Assembly (NCBI RefSeq): GCF_900116905.1
Contig: NZ_FPCG01000004.1
Coordinates: forward strand, 62,001 to 126,000
DNA: 64,000 bases
Direction: 5' to 3'
Origin: Micrococcus terreus
GTDB lineage: Bacteria > Actinomycetota > Actinomycetes > Actinomycetales > Micrococcaceae
This document shows, one piece after another, positions 33,477-42,457 of the stretch. Below the pieces are notes generated by a model, which was given only the letters and a program-made list of their open reading frames with translations, ran no database searches and was not told where the DNA came from. A program made the translations under genes and the position numbers. Numbering within the stretch: the first letter of the stretch is position 1; the number at the start of each line of letters is the position of its first letter.

Positions 33477-34745
33477 ATGTCTGCCACACCGTCCTTGGCC
33501 CGCAGGCTGACCCTGCCGCAGGCGATCGTGATCGGCGTCGGCTCCATGGTGGGCGCCGGGGTGTTCTCCGCCCTCGGCCTGGCCGCCGCGCACGCTGGGG
33601 CATGGCTGTTGGCCGCCCTGGCGCTGGCCGGGCTCACCGCCTGGGCCAATGCCACGTCCACCGCGCAGCTGGCCGCAGTCCACCCCACCTCGGGCGGGGC
33701 GTACACCTTCGGCCGCAGACAGCTCAATGACACGGCAGGGTTCATCGCCGGCTGGGGGTTCGTGACCGGGAAGTCCGCCTCCGTGGCCGCCATGGCCTAC
33801 ACCTTCGCCCTCTATGTGGCACCGGGTGACCCCAGCACCGACTGGACGCCGCGCTGGGTGGCGGTGGCCGCCGTCGTGGTGATCACCGGGGTGAATCTGC
33901 TGGGCATCACCCGCACCGCCCAGGCCACCATGGCGATCGTGGTCCCGGTGGTGCTGATCCTGGTGGTGGTGATCATCGCCGCCTTCAGCGGCTCACCGCA
34001 GCAGTTCCCGACGACGGCCGGCACCTCCCAGCCCGGCTCGCTGTGGGGCGTGGTCCAGGGGGCGGGGCTGCTGTTCTTCGCCTTCGCCGGGTACGCCCGG
34101 ATCGCCACGCTGGGCGAGGAGGTGGTGGACCCGAGGCGGTCGATCCCTCGTGCCGTGATGAGCGCGCTTGGCTTCACCCTGGTGCTCTATGTGGTGCTGG
34201 CTGTGGCGCTGCTGCAGCTGCTGGGGGCCGAAGGGCTGGCGGGGTCGCCTGCCCCCGTGCGGGACGCCGTGGAGGCGACCCTCGGGTCAGGGTGGGTCTG
34301 GCTGGCCGTGGTGGGAGCCGCGCTGGCGAGCCTGGGCTCCATGTTGAACCTGGTGACGGGGATCTCCCGCACGGCGTTGGCCATGGCGCGTGAGGGCGAT
34401 CTGCCGCGGCCGTTGGCCCGGGTGGACGAGCGGACCTCGGTGCCGTGGGTGGCCCAGGTGGTGACGGGCGTGGTGGTGATCGGACTGGTGCTGGCCACGG
34501 ACATCCTCACCGTGGTGGGGTTCAGCTCCTTCGGTGTGCTGGTGTACTACGCGGTGTCCAACCTGGCCGCGAGCACGCTGCAGGAGCGGGTGATCGCCGG
34601 GCCCCGGTGGTTCAACCTGGTGGGGCTGGCGCTGTGCGTACTGCTGGCTGTCACGCTGCCCCCGGTCTCCGTGTTGACCATGGTGGCTGTGTTCGCCGTG
34701 GGCCTGGTGGGCCGGGCCGTGGTCGGTCGAGCGTCTGCTCGGTGA
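33477..34745 (+). CDS. APC-family amino acid permease
   Basis: A membrane transporter of about 422 residues with roughly twelve hydrophobic segments, such as QAIVIGVGSMVGAGVFSALG (the family's first helix with the GxGIG-like substrate loop), MAIVVPVVLILVVVIIAAF, LWGVVQGAGLLFFAFAGYAR and VLTMVAVFAVGLVGRAVVG. ARIATLGEEVVDPRRSIPRA and ISRTALAMAREGDLPRPLAR are loops conserved in the APC superfamily. The substrate is unknown. The start is ATG with AAGGAG six bases upstream. The gene stands alone, divergent from aspS and convergent with hisS, interrupting the usual aspS-hisS neighbourhood. Confidence 0.88.
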   Translation: MSATPSLARRLTLPQAIVIGVGSMVGAGVFSALGLAAAHAGAWLLAALALAGLTAWANATSTAQLAAVHPTSGGAYTFGRRQLNDTAGFIAGWGFVTGKSASVAAMAYTFALYVAPGDPSTDWTPRWVAVAAVVVITGVNLLGITRTAQATMAIVVPVVLILVVVIIAAFSGSPQQFPTTAGTSQPGSLWGVVQGAGLLFFAFAGYARIATLGEEVVDPRRSIPRAVMSALGFTLVLYVVLAVALLQLLGAEGLAGSPAPVRDAVEATLGSGWVWLAVVGAALASLGSMLNLVTGISRTALAMAREGDLPRPLARVDERTSVPWVAQVVTGVVVIGLVLATDILTVVGFSSFGVLVYYAVSNLAASTLQERVIAGPRWFNLVGLALCVLLAVTLPPVSVLTMVAVFAVGLVGRAVVGRASAR

Positions 34746-34782
34746 CCTGGATGACCCCGCCCTCACCCTGTCCAGTGAGCGC

Positions 34783-34808
34783 GGCGGCTGAGGATGGAGG
34801 TGGCCGCC
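34783..34808. terminator. Weak hairpin between the APC permease and hisS
   Basis: GGCGGC / GCCGCC with a 14-base loop in the short convergent gap. A 9-base direct repeat GTCAGGCCT follows directly at the end of hisS. Could serve both genes but is weak. Confidence 0.3.
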
Positions 34809-34818
34809 GTCAGGCCTG

Positions 34819-36186
34819 TCAGGCCTGCACCACCTGCGGGACGAGGTCCGCCGCCGGCGGGGTCCAGGTCTCCGGGTCAGCGTCCACCTGCTCGCCGGAA
34901 CGGATGTCCTTGACCTGGTGGGTCAGCGCACCGTCCTCACCGACCTCAGAGAACCAGACGAAGGGGATCCCACGGCGGTCGGCGTACTTGATCTGCTTGC
35001 CGAACTTCTCGGCGGACACGGCCACCTCGGCTGCGATCCCGCGGGCGCGCAGCAGCTGGGCGGTGTCCTGCGCGGCGCTCCAGGAGTCCTCGTTGGCCAG
35101 GGTCACGTAGACGGCGGTGGGCACGGAGCGGCTGGCGGTGGCCATCTGCTGGGAGAGCATGCGCATCACCAGTCGGGTGACACCGATGGACAGGCCCACG
35201 CCCGGGAACACGCGGTTGCCCTTGGACGCCAGCGCGTCGTACCGGCCGCCGGAGCAGATCGAGCCCAGCTGCTCGTGTCCGGTGAGCACCGTCTCGTAGA
35301 CCGTCCCGGTGTAGTAGTCCAGGCCGCGGGCGATCGACAGGTCGGCCACCGCACGTCCGGGGGCGCGGCGGTGCAGCTCACCGATCACCTCGGTCAGCTC
35401 GGCCAGCCCCACCTCCAGCAGCTCGTGCTCCACACCGAGCGCGCGGACCTGCTCCACGAAGGAGGTGTCCTCGGTCCGGATCTGCGCCAGCGCCAGGGCC
35501 TGGGCGGCCTGCTCGGCGGTGGCGCCGAGCTCCTCCTGGAGCAGCTCGGCCACGCGCTCGGCGCCGACCTTCTCCAGCTTGTCGATGGAGCGCAGCACCC
35601 CGGCGGTGTCCTCCAGCCCGATCCCCCGGTAGAAGCCCTCGGCGAGCTTGCGGTTGTTGATCCGCAGCGTGAAGTCCCCGATCGGCAGGGCGCCCAGGGC
35701 CTCGGCGATCACCAGGGCCACGTCCACGTCGTACCGGAACGGCAGGGTGCCGTCACCCACCACGTCGATGTCCGCCTGCGTGAACTCCCGGGCCCGCCCC
35801 TCCTGAGGACGCTCCCCACGCCAGACCTTCTGGATCTGGTAGCGGCGGAACGGGAAGGCCAGGTGGCCGGCGTTCTCCACCACGTAGCGGGCGAAGGGCA
35901 CGGTCAGGTCGAAGTGCAGGGCCAGTCGCTTGGGGTCGTTGGGATCTTTGGCCTCCGCGCCTGACTGGGCTGTCTGGTCCTCCTGGAGCCGGGAGACCGC
36001 GTAGACCTCCTTGTCGATCTCCCCCTTGCGCAGCAGCTGTCCCAGGGTCTCCACCGCGCGGGTCTCGATCGAGCTGAAACCGTGCAGCTCGAAGGTCCGC
36101 CGCAGGGTGTCCAGCACATGCTGCTCCACGATCCGCTCCGCGGGGAGCCACTCGTGGAAGCCGGACAGGGATGCCTTGCGGGACAT
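34819..36186 (-). CDS. hisS: Histidyl-tRNA synthetase
   Basis: Charges tRNA-His. The class II catalytic core shows RKASLSGFHEWLPAERIVEQ, FDLTVPFARYVVENAG, RRYQIQKVWRGERPQEGRAR (motif 2), the histidine-A motif SIARGLDYYTGTVYETVL and the C-terminal anticodon-binding domain (PTAVYVTLANEDSWSAAQDT). The start is ATG at 36186, six bases after AGAAGG; an open frame continues to 36294 without support. The protein of 455 residues fits the family. It is divergent from the DUF349 gene. Confidence 0.96.
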   Translation of the reverse strand: MSRKASLSGFHEWLPAERIVEQHVLDTLRRTFELHGFSSIETRAVETLGQLLRKGEIDKEVYAVSRLQEDQTAQSGAEAKDPNDPKRLALHFDLTVPFARYVVENAGHLAFPFRRYQIQKVWRGERPQEGRAREFTQADIDVVGDGTLPFRYDVDVALVIAEALGALPIGDFTLRINNRKLAEGFYRGIGLEDTAGVLRSIDKLEKVGAERVAELLQEELGATAEQAAQALALAQIRTEDTSFVEQVRALGVEHELLEVGLAELTEVIGELHRRAPGRAVADLSIARGLDYYTGTVYETVLTGHEQLGSICSGGRYDALASKGNRVFPGVGLSIGVTRLVMRMLSQQMATASRSVPTAVYVTLANEDSWSAAQDTAQLLRARGIAAEVAVSAEKFGKQIKYADRRGIPFVWFSEVGEDGALTHQVKDIRSGEQVDADPETWTPPAADLVPQVVQA

Positions 36187-36294
36187 GGGAGACCTTCTCA
36201 TCGGTTCAGGGACAGGACGTGACGCGCGTGGACACCCGTGATCAGAAGGAGCCCCACAGACAGGCCCGTCCCGACGACGGCCACACGCCTTCAC

Positions 36295-36300
36295 ATTCTA
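36295..36300 (-). promoter_or_regulatory. Candidate -10 box for hisS
   Basis: TAGAAT on the minus strand, 109 bases before the hisS start. No -35 match. No T-box structure is recognisable in the leader. Confidence 0.3.
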
Positions 36301-36381
36301 GGTCGCCCGTCCTTCGGCTCGGCGTTCCCGTCCAGGTGACCGCGGTGCGTCAGATGCGTCACACCGGTGCATCCGTGCCGG

Positions 36382-36387
36382 TAGGCT
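36382..36387 (+). promoter_or_regulatory. Candidate -10 box for the DUF349 gene
   Basis: TAGGCT on the plus strand, 78 bases before the GTG start of the DUF349 gene. The leader contains an imperfect hairpin (GTGCCCCCTGC pairing with GCAGGGCAC, two-base bulge). Confidence 0.3.
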
Positions 36388-36464
36388 GGCCGTGATCGTG
36401 TCCGTGCCCCCTGCGCGCACCCAGTCTTGGGGTCGGTGCAGGGCACCGAAAGAGAGTTCCAGCG

Positions 36465-38150
36465 GTGACCACCAGTCAGCAGCCCGACGACCAGCCCACC
36501 ACCCCCGCCGAGGACATGCCCGTCCCCGCACCGGCCGACCAGACCGACCTTCCTGCGGCCGAGGCCGAGACCGCAGCGGTGCTGGAGTCGGTGGAGAGCA
36601 CCGAAGCTCCGGCGGCCGCCGCCGGAGAGGACCAGCCGCAGGACCAGGCTCAGCAGGGCACTCCGGCAGCTGAGCAGGCACCGGAGGCCGAAGCCGCGCC
36701 AACGGCAGAGGAGCCGACGGCCGCACCGGCGGCGCTCTCTGCACCCAAGCCTGCCGCGGTTCCCCGGCCGCCCACGCCCGGAGTCCCGTCTCCGGCGTCT
36801 CTGCCCAAGCCGGCCCAGCGCCCCGGCGGCTCCGGTGCCAAGGGGGCTGGCAAGAGTGGGGCCAAGCCCGCCGCCGCTCCCCTGGTCGCCCCGGCCTACT
36901 CCACGCCGTTGGAGGAGGCCGCCCAGTTCGCCCGGGTCAGCGAGGACGGCCATGTGACCCTGCTGGACAACGGTGAGGAGGTCCAGGTCGGGCAGTACCC
37001 GGACGCCACCGAGCAGGAGGCCCTGGCCTACTTCGTGCGCAAGTACGACGACGTCGTCTCCCAGACCATGCTGCTGGAGCAGCGCGTTGCCGCCGGAGCT
37101 CCGGCCGGGGAGATCCAGAAGACCCTGGACCACCTGCAGGATACGGTCGAGGCCCGCGGCATGGTCGGCGATCTGCCCACGCTCCGGGACCGACTCGCCG
37201 CCCTGCAGGACACCTTGGACGAGCGTCGCACCGCTGACAAGGCCGCGCTGGAGGCCGCGCAGGCTGAGCAGCTGGCTGTCCGTGAGGGCATCGTCGCTGA
37301 GGCGGAGGACTGGGCTGCCAAGGACCCTCACCAGGTCCAGTGGAAGCAGGCCAGCGCACGCATGGCCGAGCTGTTCGATCAGTGGAAGGCCGCCCAGAAG
37401 GCCGGTCCTCGTCTGGGCAAGTCGGTCGAGGACGGACTGTGGAAGCGCTTCCGTGCCGCCCGAACCACCTTCGACAAGCACCGCCGCGCCTTCTTCTCCC
37501 AGCTGGATGCCACCAATGCCGAGGCCAAGTCGGTCAAGGAGAAGCTGATCGCCCGCGCCGAGAAGCTCTCCAGCTCCACGGACTGGGGCCCCACCACGGC
37601 GGCCTACCGTGACCTGATGGATGAGTGGAAGGCCGCGCCACGGGCCTCACGCAAGGAGGACGACGCCCTGTGGGCCCGCTTCCGGGGTGCCCAGGACACG
37701 TTCTTCGCCGCTCGGAAGGCCGCCAACGACGAGATCGACCGGGAGTACGGGGACAACCTGAAGGTCAAGGAGCAGATCCTCGCCGAGGGCCAGAAGCTGC
37801 TGCCGTTCACCGACCTCAAGGCCGGCCGTGCAGCGCTCAATGACCTCCGTGGCCGCTGGGAGGACGCAGGGCGGGTCCCCCGCAAGGACATCTCCCGCAT
37901 GGAGTCGGGATTCCGCAAGCTCGAGGAGGCGCTGAAGCAGGCCGAGGACGAGCACTGGCAGAAGACCAATCCGGAGACCCAGGCTCGGACCAGCTCGGCG
38001 GTGAGCCAGCTGCAGGAGACGATCGCCGGACTGGAGAAGGACCTGGAGCAGGCACAGGCCCAGGGTGATCAGAAGAAGATCACCCAGGCCCAGGAGGCCC
38101 TGGACGCACGGCGTCAGTGGCTGGAGATGCTCCAGGCCTCCCAGAGCTGA
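36465..38150 (+). CDS. DUF349 domain protein
   Basis: A 561-residue cytoplasmic protein. The first 140 residues are low complexity (Pro, Ala, Glu, Gln), followed by a short beta-rich stretch (AYSTPLEEAAQFARVSEDGH, VTLLDNGEEVQVGQYPDATE) and several DUF349 repeats with the Trp-containing pattern WKQASARMAELFDQWKAAQK, GKSVEDGLWKRFRAARTTFD, YRDLMDEWKAAPRASRKEDD, LNDLRGRWEDAGRVPRKDIS. These repeats are thought to form helical coiled units. The C-terminus is a coiled coil (SQLQETIAGLEKDLEQAQAQ). In Actinobacteria the gene is next to relA/hisS. The function is unknown; nucleic-acid or ribosome association is suspected for the family. The start is GTG. A strong hairpin ends it. Confidence 0.9.
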   Translation: MTTSQQPDDQPTTPAEDMPVPAPADQTDLPAAEAETAAVLESVESTEAPAAAAGEDQPQDQAQQGTPAAEQAPEAEAAPTAEEPTAAPAALSAPKPAAVPRPPTPGVPSPASLPKPAQRPGGSGAKGAGKSGAKPAAAPLVAPAYSTPLEEAAQFARVSEDGHVTLLDNGEEVQVGQYPDATEQEALAYFVRKYDDVVSQTMLLEQRVAAGAPAGEIQKTLDHLQDTVEARGMVGDLPTLRDRLAALQDTLDERRTADKAALEAAQAEQLAVREGIVAEAEDWAAKDPHQVQWKQASARMAELFDQWKAAQKAGPRLGKSVEDGLWKRFRAARTTFDKHRRAFFSQLDATNAEAKSVKEKLIARAEKLSSSTDWGPTTAAYRDLMDEWKAAPRASRKEDDALWARFRGAQDTFFAARKAANDEIDREYGDNLKVKEQILAEGQKLLPFTDLKAGRAALNDLRGRWEDAGRVPRKDISRMESGFRKLEEALKQAEDEHWQKTNPETQARTSSAVSQLQETIAGLEKDLEQAQAQGDQKKITQAQEALDARRQWLEMLQASQS

Positions 38151-38187
38151 CTCTCCCGGTGCAGCCTCCCCTACGGAGAGGTTGTCC

Positions 38188-38224
38188 ACAGCTGTGGCCC
38201 GGCCCTGTGCCGGGCCACAGCTGT
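38188..38224 (+). terminator. Strong 16-bp terminator hairpin after the DUF349 gene
   Basis: Perfect 16-base inverted repeat ACAGCTGTGGCCCGGC / GCCGGGCCACAGCTGT with a five-base loop, 37 bases past the stop. No T-run follows. It lies immediately before the AbiEi-like gene. Confidence 0.75.
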
Positions 38225-38242
38225 CTCTGCCACCCTGGAGGA

Positions 38243-38869
38243 GTGCACCCCACTGACGACCCCGCGACCGACCACGCACTGCTGGTCCCCGGCAGCCCGT
38301 TCACCGCGCCCGAGCTGCAGCTGATGGCCCAGACAGGCATGGTCCGGCCTCTGCTCGGAGGCCTCTACCGCTCAGCGGCCACTCCGGCCGACGCCGCCCT
38401 GCGGGCCGCAGCGGTGCTGCAGATCGCCGCCCCCGTGCTGGCGGGCCACTGGTGTGCCGTGGGCAGGACTGCAGCGTGGGTCCACGTCGGCGGGACGGCA
38501 CCCACGCGGCTGGAGGCGGCGGTCAGCCACTTCCACCGTCCACCTGCCCTGGCCGTGGCCCTGCCCCTGGTCCTGCGTCAGCTCGACGTCGCCGCCCCGG
38601 CAGGTCACACCGCTGAGGCACAGGAGGACGTCCAGATCCTGCACGGACTGCGGTGCACGACTCCCGACCGCACGTTGGAGGACCTGCTGCGGGACAGCGC
38701 CGACGGCAGCGTGGACTTGGCTCTGGAGCACACCGTGCAGCGCCTCGCCGGATGCACTCACCCCGCCGCGCTGCGTGCGCGATTCGAACGCCGGCGCAGG
38801 TTGCCGGGCATGCTCCAGGCCCGCGAACGGCTCGAGGCGGTCCTGGAGCGCACCGTGGTCACGGTCTGA
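38243..38869 (+). CDS. AbiEi-antitoxin-like protein (type IV toxin-antitoxin N-terminal pattern)
   Basis: A 208-residue protein with the pattern seen in actinobacterial AbiEi-type or DUF559-associated proteins: a winged-helix-like start (PFTAPELQLMAQTGMVRPLL then GGLYRSAATPADAALRAAAV), a GRTAAWVHVGGTAPTRLEAA segment, and GLRCTTPDRTLEDLLRDSAD. The C-terminus has a helix and basic end (RFERRRRLPGMLQARERLEA) without an obvious nuclease motif. The GTG at 38243 is the best start but its GGAGG is only one base away, so the N-terminus is uncertain. There is no AbiEii toxin gene beside it. Such orphan genes are common in this lineage; the function is not established. Confidence 0.6.
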   Translation: MHPTDDPATDHALLVPGSPFTAPELQLMAQTGMVRPLLGGLYRSAATPADAALRAAAVLQIAAPVLAGHWCAVGRTAAWVHVGGTAPTRLEAAVSHFHRPPALAVALPLVLRQLDVAAPAGHTAEAQEDVQILHGLRCTTPDRTLEDLLRDSADGSVDLALEHTVQRLAGCTHPAALRARFERRRRLPGMLQARERLEAVLERTVVTV

Positions 38870-38881
38870 CCGGAACGGTGC

Positions 38882-41293
38882 TCAGCGGGACTCTCGGTGC
38901 TGTTGCCGCCCCGAGGTGCGGTAGACGTCGTACACGCCGTCGATCCGGCGCACCGAGGAGAGCACGTGGCTCAGGAACTTCGGATCCCCCAGCTCGAAGA
39001 CGAACTTGCTGATCGCCACCCGGCTCCGGGAGGTGTTCACCGAGGCCGAGAGGATGTTCACGTGGTGCTCGGCCAGCACCCGAGTCACGTCCGAGAGCAG
39101 CGACTTGCGGTCCAGGGCCTCCACCTGGATCTCCACCAGGAAGACAGAGGACTGGGTGGGGGCCCAGGACACCTCGACCATGCGCTCGGGCTCCTGGGTC
39201 AGCGGACCCACATTGGAGCAGTCCGCGCGGTGCACCGAGACACCCGATCCGCGGGTGACGAAGCCCACGATCTCATCCGGCGGCACGGGCGTGCAGCACC
39301 GGGCCAGCTTGACCATGACATCGGCCGAGCCCTGGACCACCACGCCGGAGTCGGAATGGCGCGGTGCCCGGGAGACCTGCGTGATCGGCACGGTGTCCAG
39401 GCTCGGCTCGGACTCGACCGGTTCGGTCAGTGCCTCCAGGTGCTCCATCACGTTCTGCGCCGAGACGTTTCCGTCACCGATGGCCGCATACAGACCCGGG
39501 ACATCCGGCAGGCTCAGGACGGTGGCGACCTCGCCGAGTGCCTCCGCGCTCATCAGCCGGTGCAGGGGCAGGTTCATCCGCCGCAGCTGACGGGTCAGCT
39601 GCTCCTTGCCCTTCTCGATCGACTCCTCACGGCGCTCCTTGGAGAACCACTGCCGGATCTTGTTGCGCGCTCGAGGGCTGCGCACGAAGTTCATCCAGTC
39701 CTGGCTGGGGCCGGCCCCTTCGGTCTTGGAGGTGAAGACCTCCACCCAGTCGCCGTGGGCCAGCTCGCTGTTGAGGGGCACCAGCTTGCCGTTCACGCGG
39801 GCCCCGATGGTGCGGTGACCCACCTCGGTGTGCACGGCATAGGCGAAGTCCACCGGCGTGGAGCCGGCCGGCAAGGCCATCACCTCCCCCTTGGGGGTGA
39901 AGACGAAGACCTCAGCGGCGTCGATCTCGGTGCGCAGCGACTGCAGGAACTCGTTCGGGTCCTTGGTGTCCTTCTGCCAGTCCATGACCGAGCGCAACCA
40001 GGCCGGGGTGCCCTCCACGGTGCCGGCAGCACCGCCCTCACCGGTCTGCGCCTGGTTCTTGTACTTCCAGTGCGCGGCCACGCCGTACTCGGCACGCCGG
40101 TGCATCTCGTGGGTGCGCAGCTGGATCTCCACCGGCTTGCCGCCCGGACCGATCACCGTGGTGTGCAGCGACTGGTACATGTTCAGCTTGGGCATGGCGA
40201 TGTAGTCCTTGAACCGCCCCGGCAGCGGACTCCAGGTGGAGTGCAGCACACCCAACGCGCCATAGCAGTCCCGCACCGAGTCGACCAGCACGCGCACGCC
40301 GATCAGATCGTGGATCTCGTCGAAGTCCTTACCCCGCACGATCATCTTCTGGTACACGGAGTAGTAGTGCTTGGGCCTGCCGGTCACCACGGCCTTGATC
40401 TTGGACTCGCGCAGCTGCCTCTCGATCTCGCCGCGCAGGCCGGTGAGGTTCTTCTCCCGTTCCGGGGTGCGCTCCCCCACCAGGCGCACGATCTCGGCGT
40501 ACACCTTGGGATGCAGGGCGGCGAAAGAGAGGTCCTCCAGCTCCCACTTGATGGTGTTCATACCCAGCCGGTGGGCCAGTGGAGCGTAGATCTCCAGGGT
40601 CTCCTTGGCCTTCCGGGCGCTGGACTCCGGGGAGACGTACCTCCAGGTCCGGGCATTGTGCAGGCGGTCGGCGAGCTTGATCAGCAGCACCCGTACGTCC
40701 TGGGCCATGGCCACGACCATCTTGCGCACGGTCTCGGCCTGGGCGGCGTCCCCGAACTTGACCTTGTCCAGCTTGGTCACGCCGTCCACCAGGTGGGCGG
40801 CCTCCTCGCCGAAATCCTTGCGCAGCTGGTCCAGGGAGTAGCTGGTGTCCTCCACCGTGTCATGCAGCAGGGCGGCGGCCAACGTGTTCCCGGACAGGCC
40901 CAGTTCGGCCAGGATGGTCGCCACGGCCACCGGATGGGTGATGTACGGGTCCCCGCTCTTGCGCCGCTGACCGGCGTGGCAGGCCTCGGCCACCTCGTAG
41001 GCCCGGATGATCAGGTCCAGGTCCTCCTTGGGTTGCCGGACCTTCAGGGTGCGGATCAGCGGTTCCAGGATCGGCGAGTAGGCCGTGACGTGACGACCGG
41101 TCAGCCGGGCCAGACGACCGCGCGGACGCCGCGAGACGACGGTGCCCACACCTGCCGTGGACGCACTGCCCACCGGGCTGGGAGCGGCCTCCCCTGCTGG
41201 GGCGGTTGCGACGTCGTCGGGACCGGTCTCCTGGCGTGAGCCGGCGGGGCCGGGCGCGCTGGTTCCTTCGGGCTGAGCAGGGTTCGCTGTCAC
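38882..41293 (-). CDS. relA: Bifunctional (p)ppGpp synthetase/hydrolase (Rel)
   Basis: Makes and degrades (p)ppGpp in the stringent response. The 803 residues include a disordered N-terminus of about 60 residues, an HD hydrolase domain ([49 protein letters not shown]), the synthetase domain ([39 protein letters not shown]), a TGS domain ([20 protein letters not shown]), a zinc-finger-like segment ([20 protein letters not shown]) and a C-terminal ACT domain. Both catalytic halves look intact, so this is the single long Rel of Actinobacteria. GTG at 41293 with AAGGA five bases upstream is preferred to an upstream in-frame start at 41368. Confidence 0.96.
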   Translation of the reverse strand: MTANPAQPEGTSAPGPAGSRQETGPDDVATAPAGEAAPSPVGSASTAGVGTVVSRRPRGRLARLTGRHVTAYSPILEPLIRTLKVRQPKEDLDLIIRAYEVAEACHAGQRRKSGDPYITHPVAVATILAELGLSGNTLAAALLHDTVEDTSYSLDQLRKDFGEEAAHLVDGVTKLDKVKFGDAAQAETVRKMVVAMAQDVRVLLIKLADRLHNARTWRYVSPESSARKAKETLEIYAPLAHRLGMNTIKWELEDLSFAALHPKVYAEIVRLVGERTPEREKNLTGLRGEIERQLRESKIKAVVTGRPKHYYSVYQKMIVRGKDFDEIHDLIGVRVLVDSVRDCYGALGVLHSTWSPLPGRFKDYIAMPKLNMYQSLHTTVIGPGGKPVEIQLRTHEMHRRAEYGVAAHWKYKNQAQTGEGGAAGTVEGTPAWLRSVMDWQKDTKDPNEFLQSLRTEIDAAEVFVFTPKGEVMALPAGSTPVDFAYAVHTEVGHRTIGARVNGKLVPLNSELAHGDWVEVFTSKTEGAGPSQDWMNFVRSPRARNKIRQWFSKERREESIEKGKEQLTRQLRRMNLPLHRLMSAEALGEVATVLSLPDVPGLYAAIGDGNVSAQNVMEHLEALTEPVESEPSLDTVPITQVSRAPRHSDSGVVVQGSADVMVKLARCCTPVPPDEIVGFVTRGSGVSVHRADCSNVGPLTQEPERMVEVSWAPTQSSVFLVEIQVEALDRKSLLSDVTRVLAEHHVNILSASVNTSRSRVAISKFVFELGDPKFLSHVLSSVRRIDGVYDVYRTSGRQQHRESR

Positions 41294-41374
41294 CGCTGTC
41301 CTTCCCGCGGGCCGAGGTCCGCTGCCATGGTCATCCGTGCTCACGGAGAGTCCGCGAGGAGGATGCACTCCAGC

Positions 41375-42457
41375 TTAGTGCGCCGGACGCTCCTCCAGGT
41401 CCGCGCCGGGCTTGCGTGCGGCAGCGGCCTCCTTCTCCTCCAGCTCGGTCTCGAAGGTCGCGGCGTACTCGGCCGGCTCCTCGCCCACGCGCTGGTCCAG
41501 GACCTTGCGGTCGTGGACCTGGATGGACGGTTCGTTGCGGCGCAGCAGCGCGTACAGCGGGGCCTGGATGAACAGGGTGGCCAGGGTGCCCACAATGATG
41601 CCCACGAACAGGGCCAGCGCGATGTCACGCAGGGTACCGGCGCCCAGCAGGAACACGCCGATGAACAGGATGGAGCCCACCGGAAGCACGCCCACCATGG
41701 AGGTGTTGATGGAGCGGACCAGGGTCTGGTTGATGGCCAGGTTGACGTTCTCAGCGAAGGTGCGGCGGGAGTCCTCCAGGGAGGTCTCCGTGTTCTCTCT
41801 GATCTTGTCGAACACCACCACCGTGTCATACAGGGCGTAGGAGAGGATCGTCAGGAACCCGATGATGGCCGAGGGCGTGATCTCGAAGCCCACGGCCCCG
41901 TAGATCCCGGCCGAGAGGGCCACCACATAGAGCAGGCCGATCACGGCGGCCAGGGACATCTTCCAGGTCCGGAAGTACACAGCCATCAACAGGGCCACCA
42001 GGACCACGAAGATGATCAGGCCCAACAGCGCCTGCTGTGAGACGGCCTCTCCCCAGGTGGGGCCGATGAAGTTGGAGGTGACCTGGTCCTCGCCCACCCC
42101 GTAGGCCTGCTGGAGGCGGTCGCCCACGGCCAGGGTCTGGGTGTCGTCCAGCTGCTCGGTCTGGACCCGCATGGTGCCGGGGGCGATGTTGGTCACCGTG
42201 GACTCGGACTCAGGCGCGGCCTCGGACATGGCGGCCTGCCCCAAGGACGGATCGGTGTTCTCCACTCCGGAGACGGTGAACTCGGATCCGCCACGGAACT
42301 CGATGCCCAGATTGAATCCGCCGCGCATCATCGTCAGGCCGCCGCTGACCAGCAGCAGCAGGGCGGCGATGGCGAACCACAGCTTCCACTTCTGGACGAA
42401 CGGGTAGGAGCGCTTTCCGGTGTAGAGCTCGTTGCCCCACTGTGCCAGTGACGTCAC
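41375..42457 (-). CDS. secF: Preprotein translocase subunit SecF
   Basis: Works with SecD to drive late steps of protein export using the proton gradient. Six membrane helices are visible, with the signature GIEFRGGSEFTVSGVE after the first one, YALYDTVVVFDKIRENTE and NQTLVRSINTSMVGVLPVGS. The C-terminal tail is a charged extension with KVLDQRVGEEPAEYAATFET. The GTG start overlaps the secD stop by four bases. The 360 residues are within the family range. Confidence 0.95.
   Translation of the reverse strand: MTSLAQWGNELYTGKRSYPFVQKWKLWFAIAALLLLVSGGLTMMRGGFNLGIEFRGGSEFTVSGVENTDPSLGQAAMSEAAPESESTVTNIAPGTMRVQTEQLDDTQTLAVGDRLQQAYGVGEDQVTSNFIGPTWGEAVSQQALLGLIIFVVLVALLMAVYFRTWKMSLAAVIGLLYVVALSAGIYGAVGFEITPSAIIGFLTILSYALYDTVVVFDKIRENTETSLEDSRRTFAENVNLAINQTLVRSINTSMVGVLPVGSILFIGVFLLGAGTLRDIALALFVGIIVGTLATLFIQAPLYALLRRNEPSIQVHDRKVLDQRVGEEPAEYAATFETELEEKEAAAARKPGADLEERPAH

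Noticed and set aside
34783-34825. Direct repeat GTCAGGCCT at the end of hisS as a recombination site
   Set aside because: Only nine bases and no other sign of an insertion around it.
38897-41239. Plus-strand open frame of 780 codons opposite relA
   Set aside because: Antisense shadow; composition is repetitive and unrelated to any family.
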